From the NCBI GenBank assembly GCA_947507595.1, contig OX382275.1, forward strand, positions 8,033,001 to 8,097,000: a DNA stretch of 64,000 nt, written 5' to 3'. Position numbers and translations under genes: made by a program. The notes under the pieces are model-generated. The model was not told the DNA's origin and searched no databases. It saw only the letters and a program-made list of their open reading frames with translations. This DNA is from Pyralis farinalis. Its lineage: Eukaryota > Arthropoda > Insecta > Lepidoptera > Pyralidae. Shown one piece after another: positions 43,698 through 55,175 of this stretch; within the stretch, counting starts at the first letter, position 1; the number at the start of each line of letters is the position of its first letter.

Positions 43698-44566
43698 ATT
43701 TATTTACATAAAAAAATAATGTGTCTTACTGGTTGTTAATAATATTAATATGGTGCAATAGCACCTAGAATGGATAAGATAAAGCTAGTGACATTCTTGG
43801 TAACACTCAACAAGTATGGTGCAGTAAAGATTTTGGCGAAATGTTTGATATTGTGCTAGACGCTGACCGAGTGACTGACATTTCTATGGTCACAGCACTA
43901 CAATAGATTTAATGGTCGATACGAGGTCTGTAAAATGGGAAGGTAGCAGGAATAAATAGGCTAGCAGTAGAGACGATCGAGATACCTAGCTTAGTTTGCG
44001 TGCGATTAAAAAAAAAAATTGATTTTTATGAACTACTACGACCCTCGCTTTTAAGTATGCAACTGAAGAAATGTTGTTGAAAACAGGTGTATATTTCGTT
44101 GTTAATATCTCATTATATCAAATTATTTAGGATAAAATAACGCAAATCAAAATCGCTAATTCAACAGATAAACACACTTTAACTTTTATTGGTAAATACA
44201 TACATAATACTTAAGTCAAGGCAATTGCAAAGACGCAGTGTCATAAATATTTATTTTGTGTTAGTGAGATTTAAATTACCATTGATATTTACTCTAACAC
44301 CAAGTCCCTAAACAAAAAAAAATACATTGAAAAAATAGAAAGAAAGGAAAGTTAAAAACAGTAGATCCAAAATCGACAAAAGATACGCCTAACAATATTT
44401 TTATAATATTCAGACTAGGACAAACAAACAAGTATATTGAATAGTCGATTAAATAAGTATAGCTACAGTATGAACCGTAAAAACAGAAAGACAAATTATG
44501 ATAAATCATTGTACCTCTTTCGGAATGAAGAGATATGCAACATTTGACAGTTATACATTCTGTGTA
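43698..44566. other. Unassigned AT-rich sequence
   Basis: No supported feature. TA at 44565-44566 is the left target-site duplication of the mariner. Confidence 0.4.
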
Positions 44567-45862
44567 CTAAGTATCGGGAATTTGTCAATAAAACAAAAAA
44601 TACAAATTATTCATCTAAATTTATTTTATCGCCTTCAAAGTAGGCCCCATCGCTTGCAATACAACATCTCCACCGCTTCACCCAGTCTTCCATACATTTT
44701 TCATAGGCTATTTGCGGTATGGCCTTTAGCTCATTCAGCGAATTTTCTTTTATGGCTTCTATCGACTCAAAACGTTTTCCTCGAAGTGGTAATTTTAACT
44801 TGGGAAATAAAAAAAAGTCAGACGGAGCCATATCAGGTGAATACGGTGCTTGGTCGAGAACTTTTGTTGAATTTTTCGCTAAAAACTCTTTCACTATAAT
44901 GGCTGTGTGTGATGGTGCATTATCATGGTGCAGCATCCATGAGTTGTGTTGCCACAAATCTGGACGTTTTCGGCGGATACTCTCACGCAAACGCTTCATG
45001 ACGCCTAAATAATATTCTTTATTCACTGTTTCTCCCTCTGGAAGGAATTCGGAGTGAACCACACCACGGTAGTCAAAAAAAACTGTCAGCATCACCTTGA
45101 TTTTGGAGCGACTTTGCCGCGGTTTTTTGGGTTTCGGCTCGTTTTCGAGACGCCATTCTGAAGACTGTTGGCTTGTTTGCATGTCGTACTCATAAACCCA
45201 TGTCTCGTCGCCAGTTATTATACGTTTCATAAAGGTCGGATCCGTAGAAGCTCGGGAAACCATGTCTTCAGCGACATGCTTTCGCTGCGCTTTTTGAACA
45301 AAATTGAGCTCTTTTGGAACTAGTCGAGCGGCGACGCGTTTCATGCCTAAAATGTCAATGAGAATGTTGTGGACGGACTTAAAAGATATGTTCACCTCAC
45401 TAGCCAACTCTCTCAGACTCATACGTCGATTTTCGAGCACTAGCTTCTTGATTCTGTCGATGTTTTCTCTGGTCGTAGCGGTTGAAGGTCTACCAGAACG
45501 AGGCAAGTCTACTACTACTTCTCGGCCTTCTTTAAAAGCCTTATACCATTCATAAGCCCTTGTTTTCGATATACACGATTCGCCGTAGGTATTTCGCAAC
45601 ATTTTTAGTGATTCACCACATGAAATATCATTTGAAACACAAAATTTAAGGCACACTCTTTGTTCAACAATATTTTCCATTGTAAAAATCGCCGAGGACT
45701 CAAAACTATGACCAACAAAAAGTGTAGTTTAAAACAAATTAAATGACAGATCCCGCTCAAATTTTGCGCGCTAAATCAGTACAGTGCTACCAACATGCAG
45801 TAAAAAAATTAGAACGACCTCTTTTACGCGGGTCTTTTTATTGACATATTCCCGATACTTTT
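44567..45862 (-). mobile_element. Intact mariner transposon
   Basis: 1296 bp, bounded by inverted repeats AAGTATCGGGAATTTGTC (left, from 44569) and AAGTATCGGGAATATGTC (right, reverse complement), continuing AATAAAA on both sides: about 24 of 25 positions match, with only the outermost two bases of each end differing. Each end is next to a TA (44565-44566 and 45863-45864), the mariner target duplication. It contains one uninterrupted transposase gene. Size, ends and protein all agree with a complete element that inserted recently. Confidence 0.95.
44607..45680 (-). CDS. Mariner transposase, full length
   Basis: A 357-residue protein without frameshift or stop. The N-terminal third is the paired HTH region that binds the inverted repeats (residues 1-115, including EWYKAFKEGRE and RSGRPSTATT). 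The linker RLVPKEL (119-125) stands where mariners have WVPHEL. The RNase H-like catalytic domain has Asp158 (ITGDETWVYEYD), Asp253 (MLHHDNAPSH) and Asp288 (YSPDMAPSDFF): 94 and 34 residues between them, the D,D34D signature of mariner. It cuts and pastes the element at TA dinucleotides in the nucleus. The start is the only ATG that gives the complete HTH and lies 182 bp inside the right end, leaving a short leader. The C-terminus (GAYFEGDKINLDE) ends 40 bp from the left end. Such proteins are often labelled SETMAR- or GVQW3-like in insect genomes. The subfamily is not assigned. Catalytic competence is inferred. Confidence 0.95.
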   Translation of the reverse strand: MENIVEQRVCLKFCVSNDISCGESLKMLRNTYGESCISKTRAYEWYKAFKEGREVVVDLPRSGRPSTATTRENIDRIKKLVLENRRMSLRELASEVNISFKSVHNILIDILGMKRVAARLVPKELNFVQKAQRKHVAEDMVSRASTDPTFMKRIITGDETWVYEYDMQTSQQSSEWRLENEPKPKKPRQSRSKIKVMLTVFFDYRGVVHSEFLPEGETVNKEYYLGVMKRLRESIRRKRPDLWQHNSWMLHHDNAPSHTAIIVKEFLAKNSTKVLDQAPYSPDMAPSDFFLFPKLKLPLRGKRFESIEAIKENSLNELKAIPQIAYEKCMEDWVKRWRCCIASDGAYFEGDKINLDE

Positions 45863-45864
45863 TA

Positions 45865-46819
45865 CACAGAGTAGTATATCCCTTTCTATGTCAATAGTGA
45901 TTATCTGTCAACATGTGTTGGACGCGATAGACTGCATACAAATATTAAGTATTGTACCATACGTTGTATGTAGGTTGGTAGCAGGTTACATGAGAACGTT
46001 AGCTAGGAGCGAATGACGCGAGTTGCAGACACCCGGGGCGAGGCACTGGCCGTTTATATGTGAGTGATCCTACTCTGCAGTTTGCGACTGAACACTCAGA
46101 TGTTGCACTTACACTGTGTTGGGATCAGCCATGGCGAATCCTCAAGGCACGTCGTCATTTTACTAAGCGTATGCTCTGAACTGGCCGACGCCTAGCGTCA
46201 CCCCTAATCTCCTTCACTTCCAATAAAGCCTTGCCGGTTCGAAGTCTGTAGCTAAGAGTTTGACAAAAACATCGCGGTGGGGCGAAAGTAACTATGGGTA
46301 GTAGCTACCACCCTCTTCTCATTGCCGTAGGGCACTCCTTTGTTTTCGTCTGTCGTAAATAAATTCCGCAGTTTACTTCGATACAAATCTGTCCATATAA
46401 TACTCCTCGGTTGTCCATGTTGGGGGAATCACATTTTTGGTAACGTGCCAGTCCGAATGTTATTAAGATGTACGCTTGTTTGTCAGCTTTGTGATATAAA
46501 AAAACACCAAACCGTCACAAAACATCTTTAGCTACTAAATGTAGTGCCCGATTGTTTTTTCGCCATGTCTTCTCGTTTCCTTATAGTCAGTGTGAACCAA
46601 GACCCAAAATATGATGACAAATCATGTACATAGAACAGCATCTATTCTGTCAGTTAGTACAGTTCGACTCTAAAAGATCCAATGTTAGATATTTCCCTTT
46701 TCCACTGACTAAATTTCAATATATTGAGAAGCATCTGTTCAGATATTGTGAAGTTCCTCCGAACAACGATAGTGCATGAATATTGAAATTTTGAGCGGTT
46801 GCACTTTATTTTTAATAAA
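45865..46819. other. Unassigned, partly GC-richer sequence
   Basis: The segment 45908-46270 is less AT-rich and has a CCAATAAAGCCTTGCC polyadenylation-like site, vaguely like an LTR, but no repeated termini, primer-binding site or coding region support this. Confidence 0.35.
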
Positions 46820-47026
46820 TTGGCGAGGAGCAAATAAGAATACGGCACACCTAATATTGATTGGTTACGGTAGTTTATGATTGTTTGCAATATCAGGATT
46901 ACCGCTAGAGTGATACCAATACAGCAATTTCTCAGAGGCCTAGTAGTAAATTCACTCACTCGCAGGAATATAAAAATCCTTGTAGGAGTTGTTATTTGGC
47001 TGTAGTTCACAGTGTAAAAACCGGAA
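46820..47026 (-). repeat. SINE-II fragment
   Basis: Reverse copy with TACGGCACACCTAATATTG, GGTTACGGTAGTTTATG, TTCACTCACTCGCAGGAAT and GTTGTTATTTGGCTGTAG. Strongly diverged. Confidence 0.6.
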
Positions 47027-47424
47027 CATTCCTGAAGTATTGTGTTAGCACTGCTGTCATTTTTTTGCAAATAGGGTTGACAGGAAAGGTTTCTAAATAA
47101 ATATGCAGGCTCTAGTTCCCGTAGTACAATGGAGTTTCAAATGAAAACAGGCACATGCCAAAACTGGATATTCTTTTTTAATTATGTAACTGAATGAAAT
47201 TTGTATTTCTTTCACTTAGTAACTAGATATCAGCCTGTAAACCCAGATGAACGGGCATTAGAATAACAGGATAGACCTCCATTTTTCCTTAGGGTATGGT
47301 ATCAATCCAGACAAATATGAAATATTGACAAATCAATAAATAAAATAAAAAAATATTGACTACGATAAATCAAGTAGCTAGAAATGTCCACACGAATTCA
47401 GACTCGACGTAACCCTACATATCA
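47027..47424. other. Unassigned AT-rich sequence
   Basis: No supported feature up to the palindrome at 47425. Confidence 0.35.
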
Positions 47425-47495
47425 CTTTTACGAATACTCAATTGCATACGACATGATATGGAAAAATTTCGTATGCAATTGAGTATTCGTAAAAG
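47425..47495. repeat. Perfect palindrome, 27-bp arms, 17-nt loop
   Basis: Arms 47425-47451 and 47469-47495 are exact reverse complements (outer CTTTTACGAATACTCAATTG). Confidence 0.95.
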
Positions 47496-47717
47496 ATTCA
47501 TGTTTGGTCACAATGTAAATTATTATTCATACAACAATTTATTCTTTCGTATTCGAGCGAAATACACACAGGAAATTTACATGGACAGTTCGGGACATCA
47601 AATATTTTTTTACTACCGTCATTTTTATACCCTACCGGTCAAATAATCATGCAAGCCACTCGATGTATATAGTACTATCATATTATATGAGTACACCGTG
47701 TAAGGGTCGAACGGAGA

Positions 47718-48480
47718 TAAAAAAAAAATCAGCTAAGTACATGTCGGCCACGCGCATTGAAGGGTTCCGTAGTTACACATTATAATAATGTGGAATAATA
47801 AGAAGCATTTTGTTGTTTCGTACTATGAACATTTAACGGTTTCGGCGGCTTATAACGGGTGAAAACGGCTACATATAGGACGATAGTAAATGTACAAGGA
47901 TTTATAAAATCCAACTTCACTAGTGAAGAAAAAGCCACACCAATGCGATATTCGAGCGTAAGCATTATATTAACTTAGGAGTTATTCTTGTTAAATTTTA
48001 CATGGTTTTACATGATTCATAAATCTATATTTACTGCCTGCTTTACACAACTAACAACGTTATATAAGTAATTTTCGATTGAATTTGTGCGATGTTTTTA
48101 CTTCTCGAAGTACATTTTATAAGTTGGTCGACAATAACACTAATAAAAATTTGCACGTTATTTAACAAACCGATTCCTTAACTGAAAAATATTTTTATAA
48201 ACCCGCAATATTTTTGAAAGACCTATCTAACTACGCCCTACACCATGGAGTAAACACGAAAACCAAACATCACCACTTTACATGTAGAGGGGGTAGTTAG
48301 TAATTTTTTATATAAATTACAATATTTATTTTACCACGTTATCAGTTTGAATAATATGTATATCCCAGCGAAATAACAGCTTTCTGCTACTAAAACTATG
48401 TGAGCTGAAGCTGTGGACAGACGGGCGAACGGATATGGCAAAATTATAAGGGGGTCCATGTTGACTACTAAACTTAAAAA
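47718..48480 (+). repeat. Second long interspersed repeat (GTCGGCCACGC family)
   Basis: Starts AAAAAATCAGCTAAGTACAT, GTCGGCCACGCGCATTGAAG, GGTTCCGTAG; continues to CACTTTACATGTAGAGGGGG and ends with GGACAGACGGGCGAACGG, then TGTTGACTACTAAAC. The layout parallels the GTCGGACTC repeat (start box, GACG run near the end, terminal TACGGAACCCT, degraded here) but the interior differs. I know this pattern as a common moth repeat; function unknown. Confidence 0.65.
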
Positions 48481-48512
48481 TGAACGGGCCCGGACGGGTT
48501 ATATGAACACGG

Positions 48513-48550
48513 GAATAATATGGCTAACCATTTGGTTAGCCATATTATTC
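48513..48550. repeat. Perfect palindrome, 18-bp arms, 2-nt loop
   Basis: GAATAATATGGCTAACCA at 48513-48530 and its exact reverse complement at 48533-48550. Confidence 0.95.
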
Positions 48551-48687
48551 ATTAGCAGCCTCAGGCACAGCATAAGAGCTCCACTGAAGTTGTCGTCGGT
48601 CCCAGGTGAAGTAGGAAGTCTCTCCATCCGATCACGATAGAAATGTCTTCAAAAAACATTGAATCAATATAGAGAGGGAGAAGAAAG

Positions 48688-49080
48688 GAGCTCGGTGGCT
48701 CAGTCGTGAATAACGAGACTTTGATACCAACAGTCGTGGGTTCGATTCCCACACAAGGTAAACATTTGTGTGCATGAACATGTCTATTTGTCTTGGTCTG
48801 GATGTTTTAAGAGAGGTTGGGCGCATCAAAGCAGCCCGTCTGGGGAAGTACCTCCACCTCACAGAAAACCGCAGCCAAAAAACAACTCCCTAGGGGGTTG
48901 TTGTGTTACTGCGTGTGAGTGAGGTCACCAGTAAGCTCCCAAAAGAGTAGCTGTGTAAGCAGCAGAGGAGGCATCACGCGAGTGATACTGAATATATCGT
49001 AAGCGTTAATAGGCTACGGTACCCGCTTTACATTAGGTGGGCCCTATGCTTGTATACCTTCCGACGTAGTACAAAAAAAA
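48688..49080 (+). repeat. SINE-II, complete forward copy
   Basis: Reference copy. Head: GAGCTCGGTGGCTCAGTCGTG (A box) and GGGTTCGATTCCCAC (perfect B box at 48738-48750). Linker: TTGTCTTGGTCTGGATG. Body: CCGTCTGGGGAAGTACCTCC, GTGTGAGTGAGGTCACCAG. Tail: TAGGCTACGGTACCCGC, TTTACATTAGGTGGGCCC, TATGCTTGTATACCTTCC and an A-run. The tail is homologous to the 3' end of the Jockey-like LINE at 60180-60240. Confidence 0.9.
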
Positions 49081-49129
49081 GAAAACTTTATAAAAAGGAA
49101 TGTTATGACAACCGCTGCTAACAAGTAAT

Positions 49130-49375
49130 TTTTGATTCGAGTTTTTTGTGCGTTATACGTTTGTGAACAAACTTCTAAAAATCGAAAAAAAAAAACAGAC
49201 AACAACCTATATAGAGTCTGTTTGTTTAGATTACCCGTTGGATTAATAAAATTATTTTTGCATTTGATAGCCCAATTATTAAGAAAGGTTATAGGCTATT
49301 CACCATATTATCCTTAGCCGAGCAAAAAGAGATACCGTGTTACGCGGATGAAGTCGCGGTCTGTAGCTGGTATTA
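49130..49375 (+). mobile_element. Helitron-like 3' end
   Basis: GAAAGGTTATAGGCTATTCAC, CATATTATCCTTAGCCGAGC, ACGCGGATGAAGTCGCGG and GTAGCTGGTA match the widely seen lepidopteran Helitron terminus, in which a GC hairpin precedes CTRR (here CTGG). The 5' end is not identifiable. Confidence 0.55.
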
Positions 49376-49934
49376 CATGAAATGCTTCATATATCATCCA
49401 CCAATTTCACTGAACCATATTGTAACATTTGTTAAAAGTTACTACAAACAAATCCATAACTCATTTGAGAAACTTTTAGGTGAATGCAGACGGTACAAAA
49501 AGTTGAAACATTTTAGCTGTACCGTTATTGCGTTTCGAGATGAGAAGAAAAAAAACGCCCTTTGTTTGAATGCAATCCCCGTAAAACGTGGACGTGTGTG
49601 GGTTGCGGCTTGTGGAGTCTCTCATGTCGCTACTTCATCGGGCACCTTTCATATTTTGAAGGTAAGGTGCGGTTTCATTACCTCGGCATTGACACATTTA
49701 ACCGACTGCAGTGAAGCAAATGTAAATTCATGTTGATGTTTATGTATATATATGATTGCGTATGGCTGCTCGATTATAACCCAAAAACTACGGAATCTGA
49801 ACTTGTTTTGTTTTCATTGTAAGGGTTTTTAAAATCAATTAAGTAGGTGGTTGTTGACATTACAAAAGAAAGATAAAAAATATATTCTAATCGATTTATA
49901 AAAAGGCTGTTGGTAAAAGGCTGAAACCAATAAG
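49376..49934. other. Unassigned sequence
   Basis: A 119-codon open frame at 49377-49736 has no recognised motif and poor coding composition; no other feature. Confidence 0.35.
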
Positions 49935-51085
49935 GGGTTCTTTATCTTGTTGAACTATACGATATACGATAGTGGAAGCATAGTCAAGGATAGGAAGGAG
50001 CAAAGATTGTACTAGCCCAATTTTAGAGTCTACTGGTAGAAAATTTCGTAATCTTCTGAGGGAACCAGACGCAGCAAACAGTTTCCTACTAACTTCCGCA
50101 ATCTGCTATGACCAAGATAGAGAGTTATCATCAATTATTCCCAGATTCTTTACTTTATCGCTGAACTTTATTGGTGTGCCGTCAAATATAACGTAAGGTA
50201 TATTATTCCAGTAAATTTTAGATACGTGATGAGTACTACCTATAATAATGGTTTGCGCTTTTAAAGGGTTGACAAAAAGACGGTGAGACTTACTCCAGAT
50301 AGATATACGAGAGAAATCTTCATTAATAGAGGAAATAGCATTTGGAAGTTCGAATAAGGGAGCCTGCGTAGAAATCTGAAGATCGTCTACATAAAGATGG
50401 TAGGAGGAGTGAAGTTCAGATGTGATGGAATTAATAAATAAAGCAAATAAAAGAGGTGATAACACGCCACCCTGAGGCACACCAGCAGTTGAAGAGCACA
50501 AAGAAGAGAACATATCCTCAATACGTACTCGCTGCTGATGACCATACAGGTAAGAACGAAACCACTCAATTGCAGAAGGAGATATATTGATCGAACGTAA
50601 ACGTACCAAAATAATGTCATAATCGACGGTATTAAACGCGTTACTAAAGTCTAGCAACGCCAAAACCATAAGTTGAGCATTATCCATATTAGATTGGATA
50701 TCCTCGGTAATTTTCAAGATAGTAGTAGTCGTACCATGACCTGAGCGGAAACCTGATTGAGAAACTTATGTTTCTCAAGGAAACAACTTAACTGGTGCTG
50801 AACCAAGCATTCGAGGACCTTAGATAAGAAAGAAATAATAGAAATATTACGGTAATCTGAACAAGACGAAGGATTAGGTTTTTTGAGTAAGGGAACTACG
50901 TGAGCATATGCTCGAGCGCAGAAGGAAAGAATCCGGACGTTATGGAAATATTTACTATCAATGTAATAACAGGAAGGATGATATCAAGAGTCGGTAGGAT
51001 CATAAGACGACTAACGCTGTCATCTCCCACGGCACTTGACGCTACTGCACGCGCGTTCTTCTCAACATCACAGTCCGTAAATTGA
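49935..51085 (-). mobile_element. CR1-like LINE (family C), reverse-transcriptase region
   Basis: The reverse strand runs from SSAVGDDSVSRLMILPTLDI (pre-RT) through LLKKPNPSSCSDYRNISIIS, FLSKVLECLVQHQLSCFLEK, a frameshift, then KITEDIQSNMDNAQLMVLAL, LDFSNAFNTVDYDI (motif A), VPQGGVLSPLLFALFIN, LYVDDLQIS (catalytic YVDD) and VKNLGIIDDNSLSWS. The end (RNFLPVDSKIGLVQSLLLPI at about 49960-50010) corresponds to the start of the fragment at 16160. The RT core is open for 203 codons, so one of the better-preserved LINE domains here, but the copy lacks EN and the 3' UTR. Confidence 0.85.
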
Positions 51086-51109
51086 GTAAAGAAAAATAGT
51101 CGAAAATCT

Positions 51110-51800
51110 GGAGCTGGTGTAAAAACTTGAGTTTGTGGCGAGTGATACGATAGTGGAACTCAGCGGCTGGTATTAAGTTAATACAATTTATGCAGTACAC
51201 AAAGAAAAGCTACGTGTCGTGTACAAAGTGAGTCCAGCCGAGCGGAGTTCGCCGATGATTCGAACTGCACTAAGTTGTATGCGATCAAATGGAGTAAGCA
51301 AATAATGTGGCGCGCCGGCTCAAAGCTGTAAACAGTATTCCATGTAATGCCGGACCTGGGCCTTATAAAGTTCAAGGCGATGTTGAGGTGTAAAGTATTG
51401 TTTAGCTCTAATCACACTAATCTTCTTCTACGCCAACTTAGCCTTGCTCTCCAGATGACCGCGAAACTGTACATTGCTTGATTTGACGATACCTAGGATA
51501 CCGATGCTAGGCGTGACATTGAGAGGTATATCTTCTAATCAAAGAAAAAAATACAAAGAGTAAATTGAACTACATTCAGTCTACCCCAATCCGAGACATG
51601 TTCTAGTGATGTCTCAATTTCAGACACAAGCTGTGATCGCCACTTATTGACGCAATCCCGAGAGATAGTGTCTTGACCAGTATAGCTCGCGTCCACCTTG
51701 GGTCATTGATGTGCACAAGGAACAGAGTAGGAGACAATATACAGCCTTGTGGGACACCAGATTTCAGGGGCAATGGATCCAGGCACGCACCGTCAACTAT
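51110..51800 (-). mobile_element. Jockey-like LINE (second subfamily), RT and C-terminal fragments
   Basis: The reverse strand encodes GACLDPLPLKSGVPQGCILS-like RT sequence near 51700-51790, then PSIGILGIVKSSNVQFRGHL, RLELYKAQVRHYMEYCLQL and FDRIQLSAVRIIGELRSAGL. Wording differs from the copy at 59500-60190, so a separate subfamily. Confidence 0.65.
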
Positions 51801-52333
51801 GACCTAAATAAGTAAGATAAAATCTAAAAAATTAATCAAATAAGATCTAAACAATTTTATTCGTCTCTATTTTCTGCCAATTCCAAGATGTATGTCCTCA
51901 TATATTGAGGTAGGAGAATTCATATCCTATTCTTCTTCTCAAAAGTTGAGATACGAGGTATTGTTTTTATATGTTAAGGTATTCTAAATGATCTATATCG
52001 CCCATCTTAATTTCTGCGATTGGAAATATTGATTCTTCACGATGACGTGCACTTTCGTAGCTACTGTATTACTACACTAATAGTATAAGGTAACGATATT
52101 AATTTGTCTGTTTGTTTTAAGTTAACTAGTTCAGGAGTTTTGACGGGACATAGTTTGGACGCACATATGTATGTATGCCAGTTAAAACATTAACCTCCTT
52201 TTATCTTTGTCATAGTGGAGTAAAAAGACCAAAAAGTGCCAATGAATACAGTTCTCTCTCTCATTCTCTGGGGAATGGGAAAATATTGTAAGCTATATCG
52301 GAGTCAGGATCTTCAACACTGAGGTATTCATTT
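51801..52333. other. Unassigned AT-rich sequence
   Basis: No supported feature. Confidence 0.35.
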
Positions 52334-52395
52334 TATTATACCACTATGTTGGTAAACTAATATAAACTGATAGTAAGCAGTTACCACAGTTTTTT
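52334..52395 (-). mobile_element. Jockey-like LINE 3'-terminal scrap
   Basis: TTATACCACTATGTTGGTAA and GATAGTAAGCAGTTACCACAG match the family's 3' end in reverse. Confidence 0.55.
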
Positions 52396-52931
52396 AATAC
52401 TTACGGCACCAGGGGGACGAACATCCTACAACGTGTTTTCCGATACTCGGACGACATTTCTGAGTCAGGTTTATTGAGGTAATCATCGGTAATTATAGAA
52501 ATGAACCGCAACATCACGTTCTCGTCAACACTTCTTCGAATACGTTATAAACTTGGGTTCAATATTTCAGCAAAATCACTTTAAAAATATCTGCGTCAAT
52601 GAAACCATCAACTTCTCCGCGTCAACACGCCGCCGCGTGTAAATAATAAACGCGGCTGAAGATTCTCGCCGCTGAGATATCTGTATGTGTATGTGAAAGT
52701 ACACTTTCTATTATGACTGTTTCCCTTCTAGTCACTTTTGTTGTACAGTGGAAGGAGTTAACTATACATAGGAGATCCCTGAGGCAAAGTCAGTGTCTAT
52801 GGAAGAGTTTCCCTGCTGATTTCAGATTTTCATATAATAAAATAACATTATACGAGTAACTCAATCAAGATTCATAATTTCATAAAGTTACATAATCTTC
52901 AACTAATAAATACTCGTACTAATTTTCACAG
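52396..52931. other. Unassigned sequence
   Basis: No supported feature. Confidence 0.35.
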
Positions 52932-53222
52932 CTCGCCTGATGTAGAGTTACCTATGAACGATTGCATTACTGAAAGTTACCCCTGCGCGTTGTCCCCTCT
53001 GCTAACATACTCGTAATTACTGATAATCACACTCGCTCGGGTAGTTGTCACTCACAACCAAATTAACACAAAGATCCTCTAGTAATTTGGGTTTGATTTT
53101 CTAAGAGGTGGATGTACCTTAACAGTCCGGCTATTTTGATGCCTTCTACCTCTCTTAGTAACACCCAGACGAAGACAAACAAATAAATTTGTTATGAGTG
53201 TATCCACGAGTTGGTATTACAA
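52932..53222 (-). repeat. SINE-II, diverged reverse copy
   Basis: CGCCTGATGTAGAGTTACC, TGCGCGTTGTCCCCTCTGC, AAGAGGTGGATGTACC, CTTCTACCTCTCTTAG and a remnant of the head. Old copy. Confidence 0.6.
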
Positions 53223-53261
53223 CTAGCTATTGCTACCATCTCTACATAAATATATAAAATG

Positions 53262-53700
53262 CTTCTAATCCTGGTTTATCAAACCAAGGCAATATGCTAC
53301 CATCCAGCCGCACACACACTGTACAATCCTTATAAGCACAGCACGAAGCAGATCACCGTCAACCCCAAACCCGGGCAAATAGTAACAGAGATCCTTTCGC
53401 AAGACTCAATCAAATGCTTTCTCAAGATCCACAAAACCGCAATAAACCTTCGAGTCCGTAGCCAGATATTACGATATACGACGTGAAATCACTTAATCCG
53501 TACATTCTCTGTCATTTCTAAATCCACTCTGCACATACCCTTTGAGTACAGAAAGCTTGAAGTGAATAAAACATCAAAGATAAGCTATGATCGACATTGC
53601 TTACGAGCAGACTGATTGTCTTTGGATTGGTTTAACCAAGACAACTCAATCCATACATAATCAGGTTGAGGTCGGTGTTGTTTAAATTACGTGTTAGATT
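53262..53700 (-). mobile_element. RTE-type LINE, N-terminal RT fragment
   Basis: The reverse strand gives RISYLATDSKVYCGFVDLEK-like sequence with AFDxVLRKDL, YYLPGFGVDGDLLRAVL and VQCVCGW; motif A (FVDLEKAFD) matches 13214-13240. Heavily mutated. Confidence 0.6.
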
Positions 53701-53861
53701 ATACTGACATTTAATTTAATTTCTCTAAGAGGTTTTTATTTTTCTGCCTGAAATAGTTTTTCATATCGTTTTGCAACACCTTTCAAGAAGTGAAACTATA
53801 TTGAATACCGTTACATACTTTTAAATTATAATTTATTATTACAGTGAAAAGATTAAAATAA

Positions 53862-54060
53862 AAAAAAAACATTATTTGCTATTGCGCTATCGCGGGCACT
53901 CAGAGGCGTCTTGTATTTTTCTAAACTAAATATTATTGTAAATATATTTTTTATTATTTTCTTTAAGTTCAATTTTTTTGTTTAGTAATTTATATACACT
54001 TGGTTATGGTAAATTAAAAAAAGATAAGGTTTTCTTTAATTTACTAGCATTAGAGTAATG
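53862..54060 (-). repeat. LINE 3'-tail repeat, weak copy
   Basis: ATTATTTGCTATTGCGC, TATCGCGGGCACTCAGAGGCG and CTTTAATTTACTAGCATTAG resemble 9545-9660 and 31195-31395. Confidence 0.4.
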
Positions 54061-55175
54061 ACCTTCAGCAAAATAGAAAACTTTAAAGAAACTAGTTGAC
54101 ATAAGATTTTTTAAATCATCAGTCACTATGACATAATTTTCAGTATAGCGGTACCATATTAACGATACGATTGAATTGAGAAATTGAATATTTGAGTTAC
54201 AACACCAGAGATATCACTTCTGCATCGTCGGCCTCATAAAAACAATGTTACGTCTTTTCTGAAGAACTCTAGTATGTGAAACCTTTGTCCAATTTGGACC
54301 TCGAATCTTTGCTTTCGTTTTTTATTAACCTTATGTTTTTATTTTCAATTTACCGAAACGTGAACACGCATTTTAAAATTTATTATCTGTTGAAGTAGAA
54401 GCATTTAGTGAAGCCATAATTTCAAGAATAAATCTATCCTATAAATATTAATCAAGTAAATATTAAAAGTATTTAAAAAAAAAAAAAAAAACTTTGCGGC
54501 TGTATTTTAAAACATACATTTTTATTGCATTGGCGTGAAGTGAAGTGAAGTGAAGTGAAGTATTACATATAATTAAAATATCAAACCTCGTTCGGAAGAA
54601 AATACAAACATTCTGTCGTGTAAATTTTAAAATGTGTACGTCAAAATCACGGTATTTTGTATTGACAGAGTCAGAGTTTACTTGGATCCAAACAAACTAC
54701 GAGTACAATATGTAGTATTGTTATAATGTAAAATACTCTAGAGCCTACATTGTCATCGTATAGAAGCAAATATAAGTGAAAAAGGAGTAAATATTTTACT
54801 TATATTTAATTAATAGTACATAAAACTATACTAAATTTAAAAATCTAAACGAGTCTATCAAACGCTTTGTCAACGATCCTCATAAAACTTTCCTAACTCA
54901 CAAATTCCAACATTCCCCGAAGTGCGAACATCGGCACGTCCACTGGGGTGTTTTAAACTCTTTAACTCTTTAAGATGCCTCCCAATTACTTGAATTATTG
55001 AACGAGAGAAACTTTTAAACAGGTCTACAAGCAAACTCGTTAAAGATTAAGGAGGTCTACAGAGCACCTGATGGTTCTCCCAAATTCTGTGGATTGTTCA
55101 CATTGCCATAAGAAATGGAAAAGTAGACAGTGTTATGACAGTGTTGTGAATTATAAAAGATATAGCATATTAACT
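54061..55175. other. Unassigned AT-rich sequence with simple repeats
   Basis: Contains a poly-A run (about 54475-54492) and a five-unit GTGAA array (54534-54560). No gene or recognised element. Confidence 0.45.

Noticed and set aside
44719..45555. Open frames on the + strand over the mariner
   Set aside because: Antisense shadows of the transposase gene, which explains all coding signal.
45908..46270. Possible solo LTR (less AT-rich, CCAATAAAGCC)
   Set aside because: No paired terminus, TG...CA boundaries, target duplication or primer-binding site could be shown; kept only as unassigned sequence.
49377..49736. 119-codon open frame
   Set aside because: Starts in the Helitron-like end, has no motif and reads through repeat-like, AT-rich sequence.
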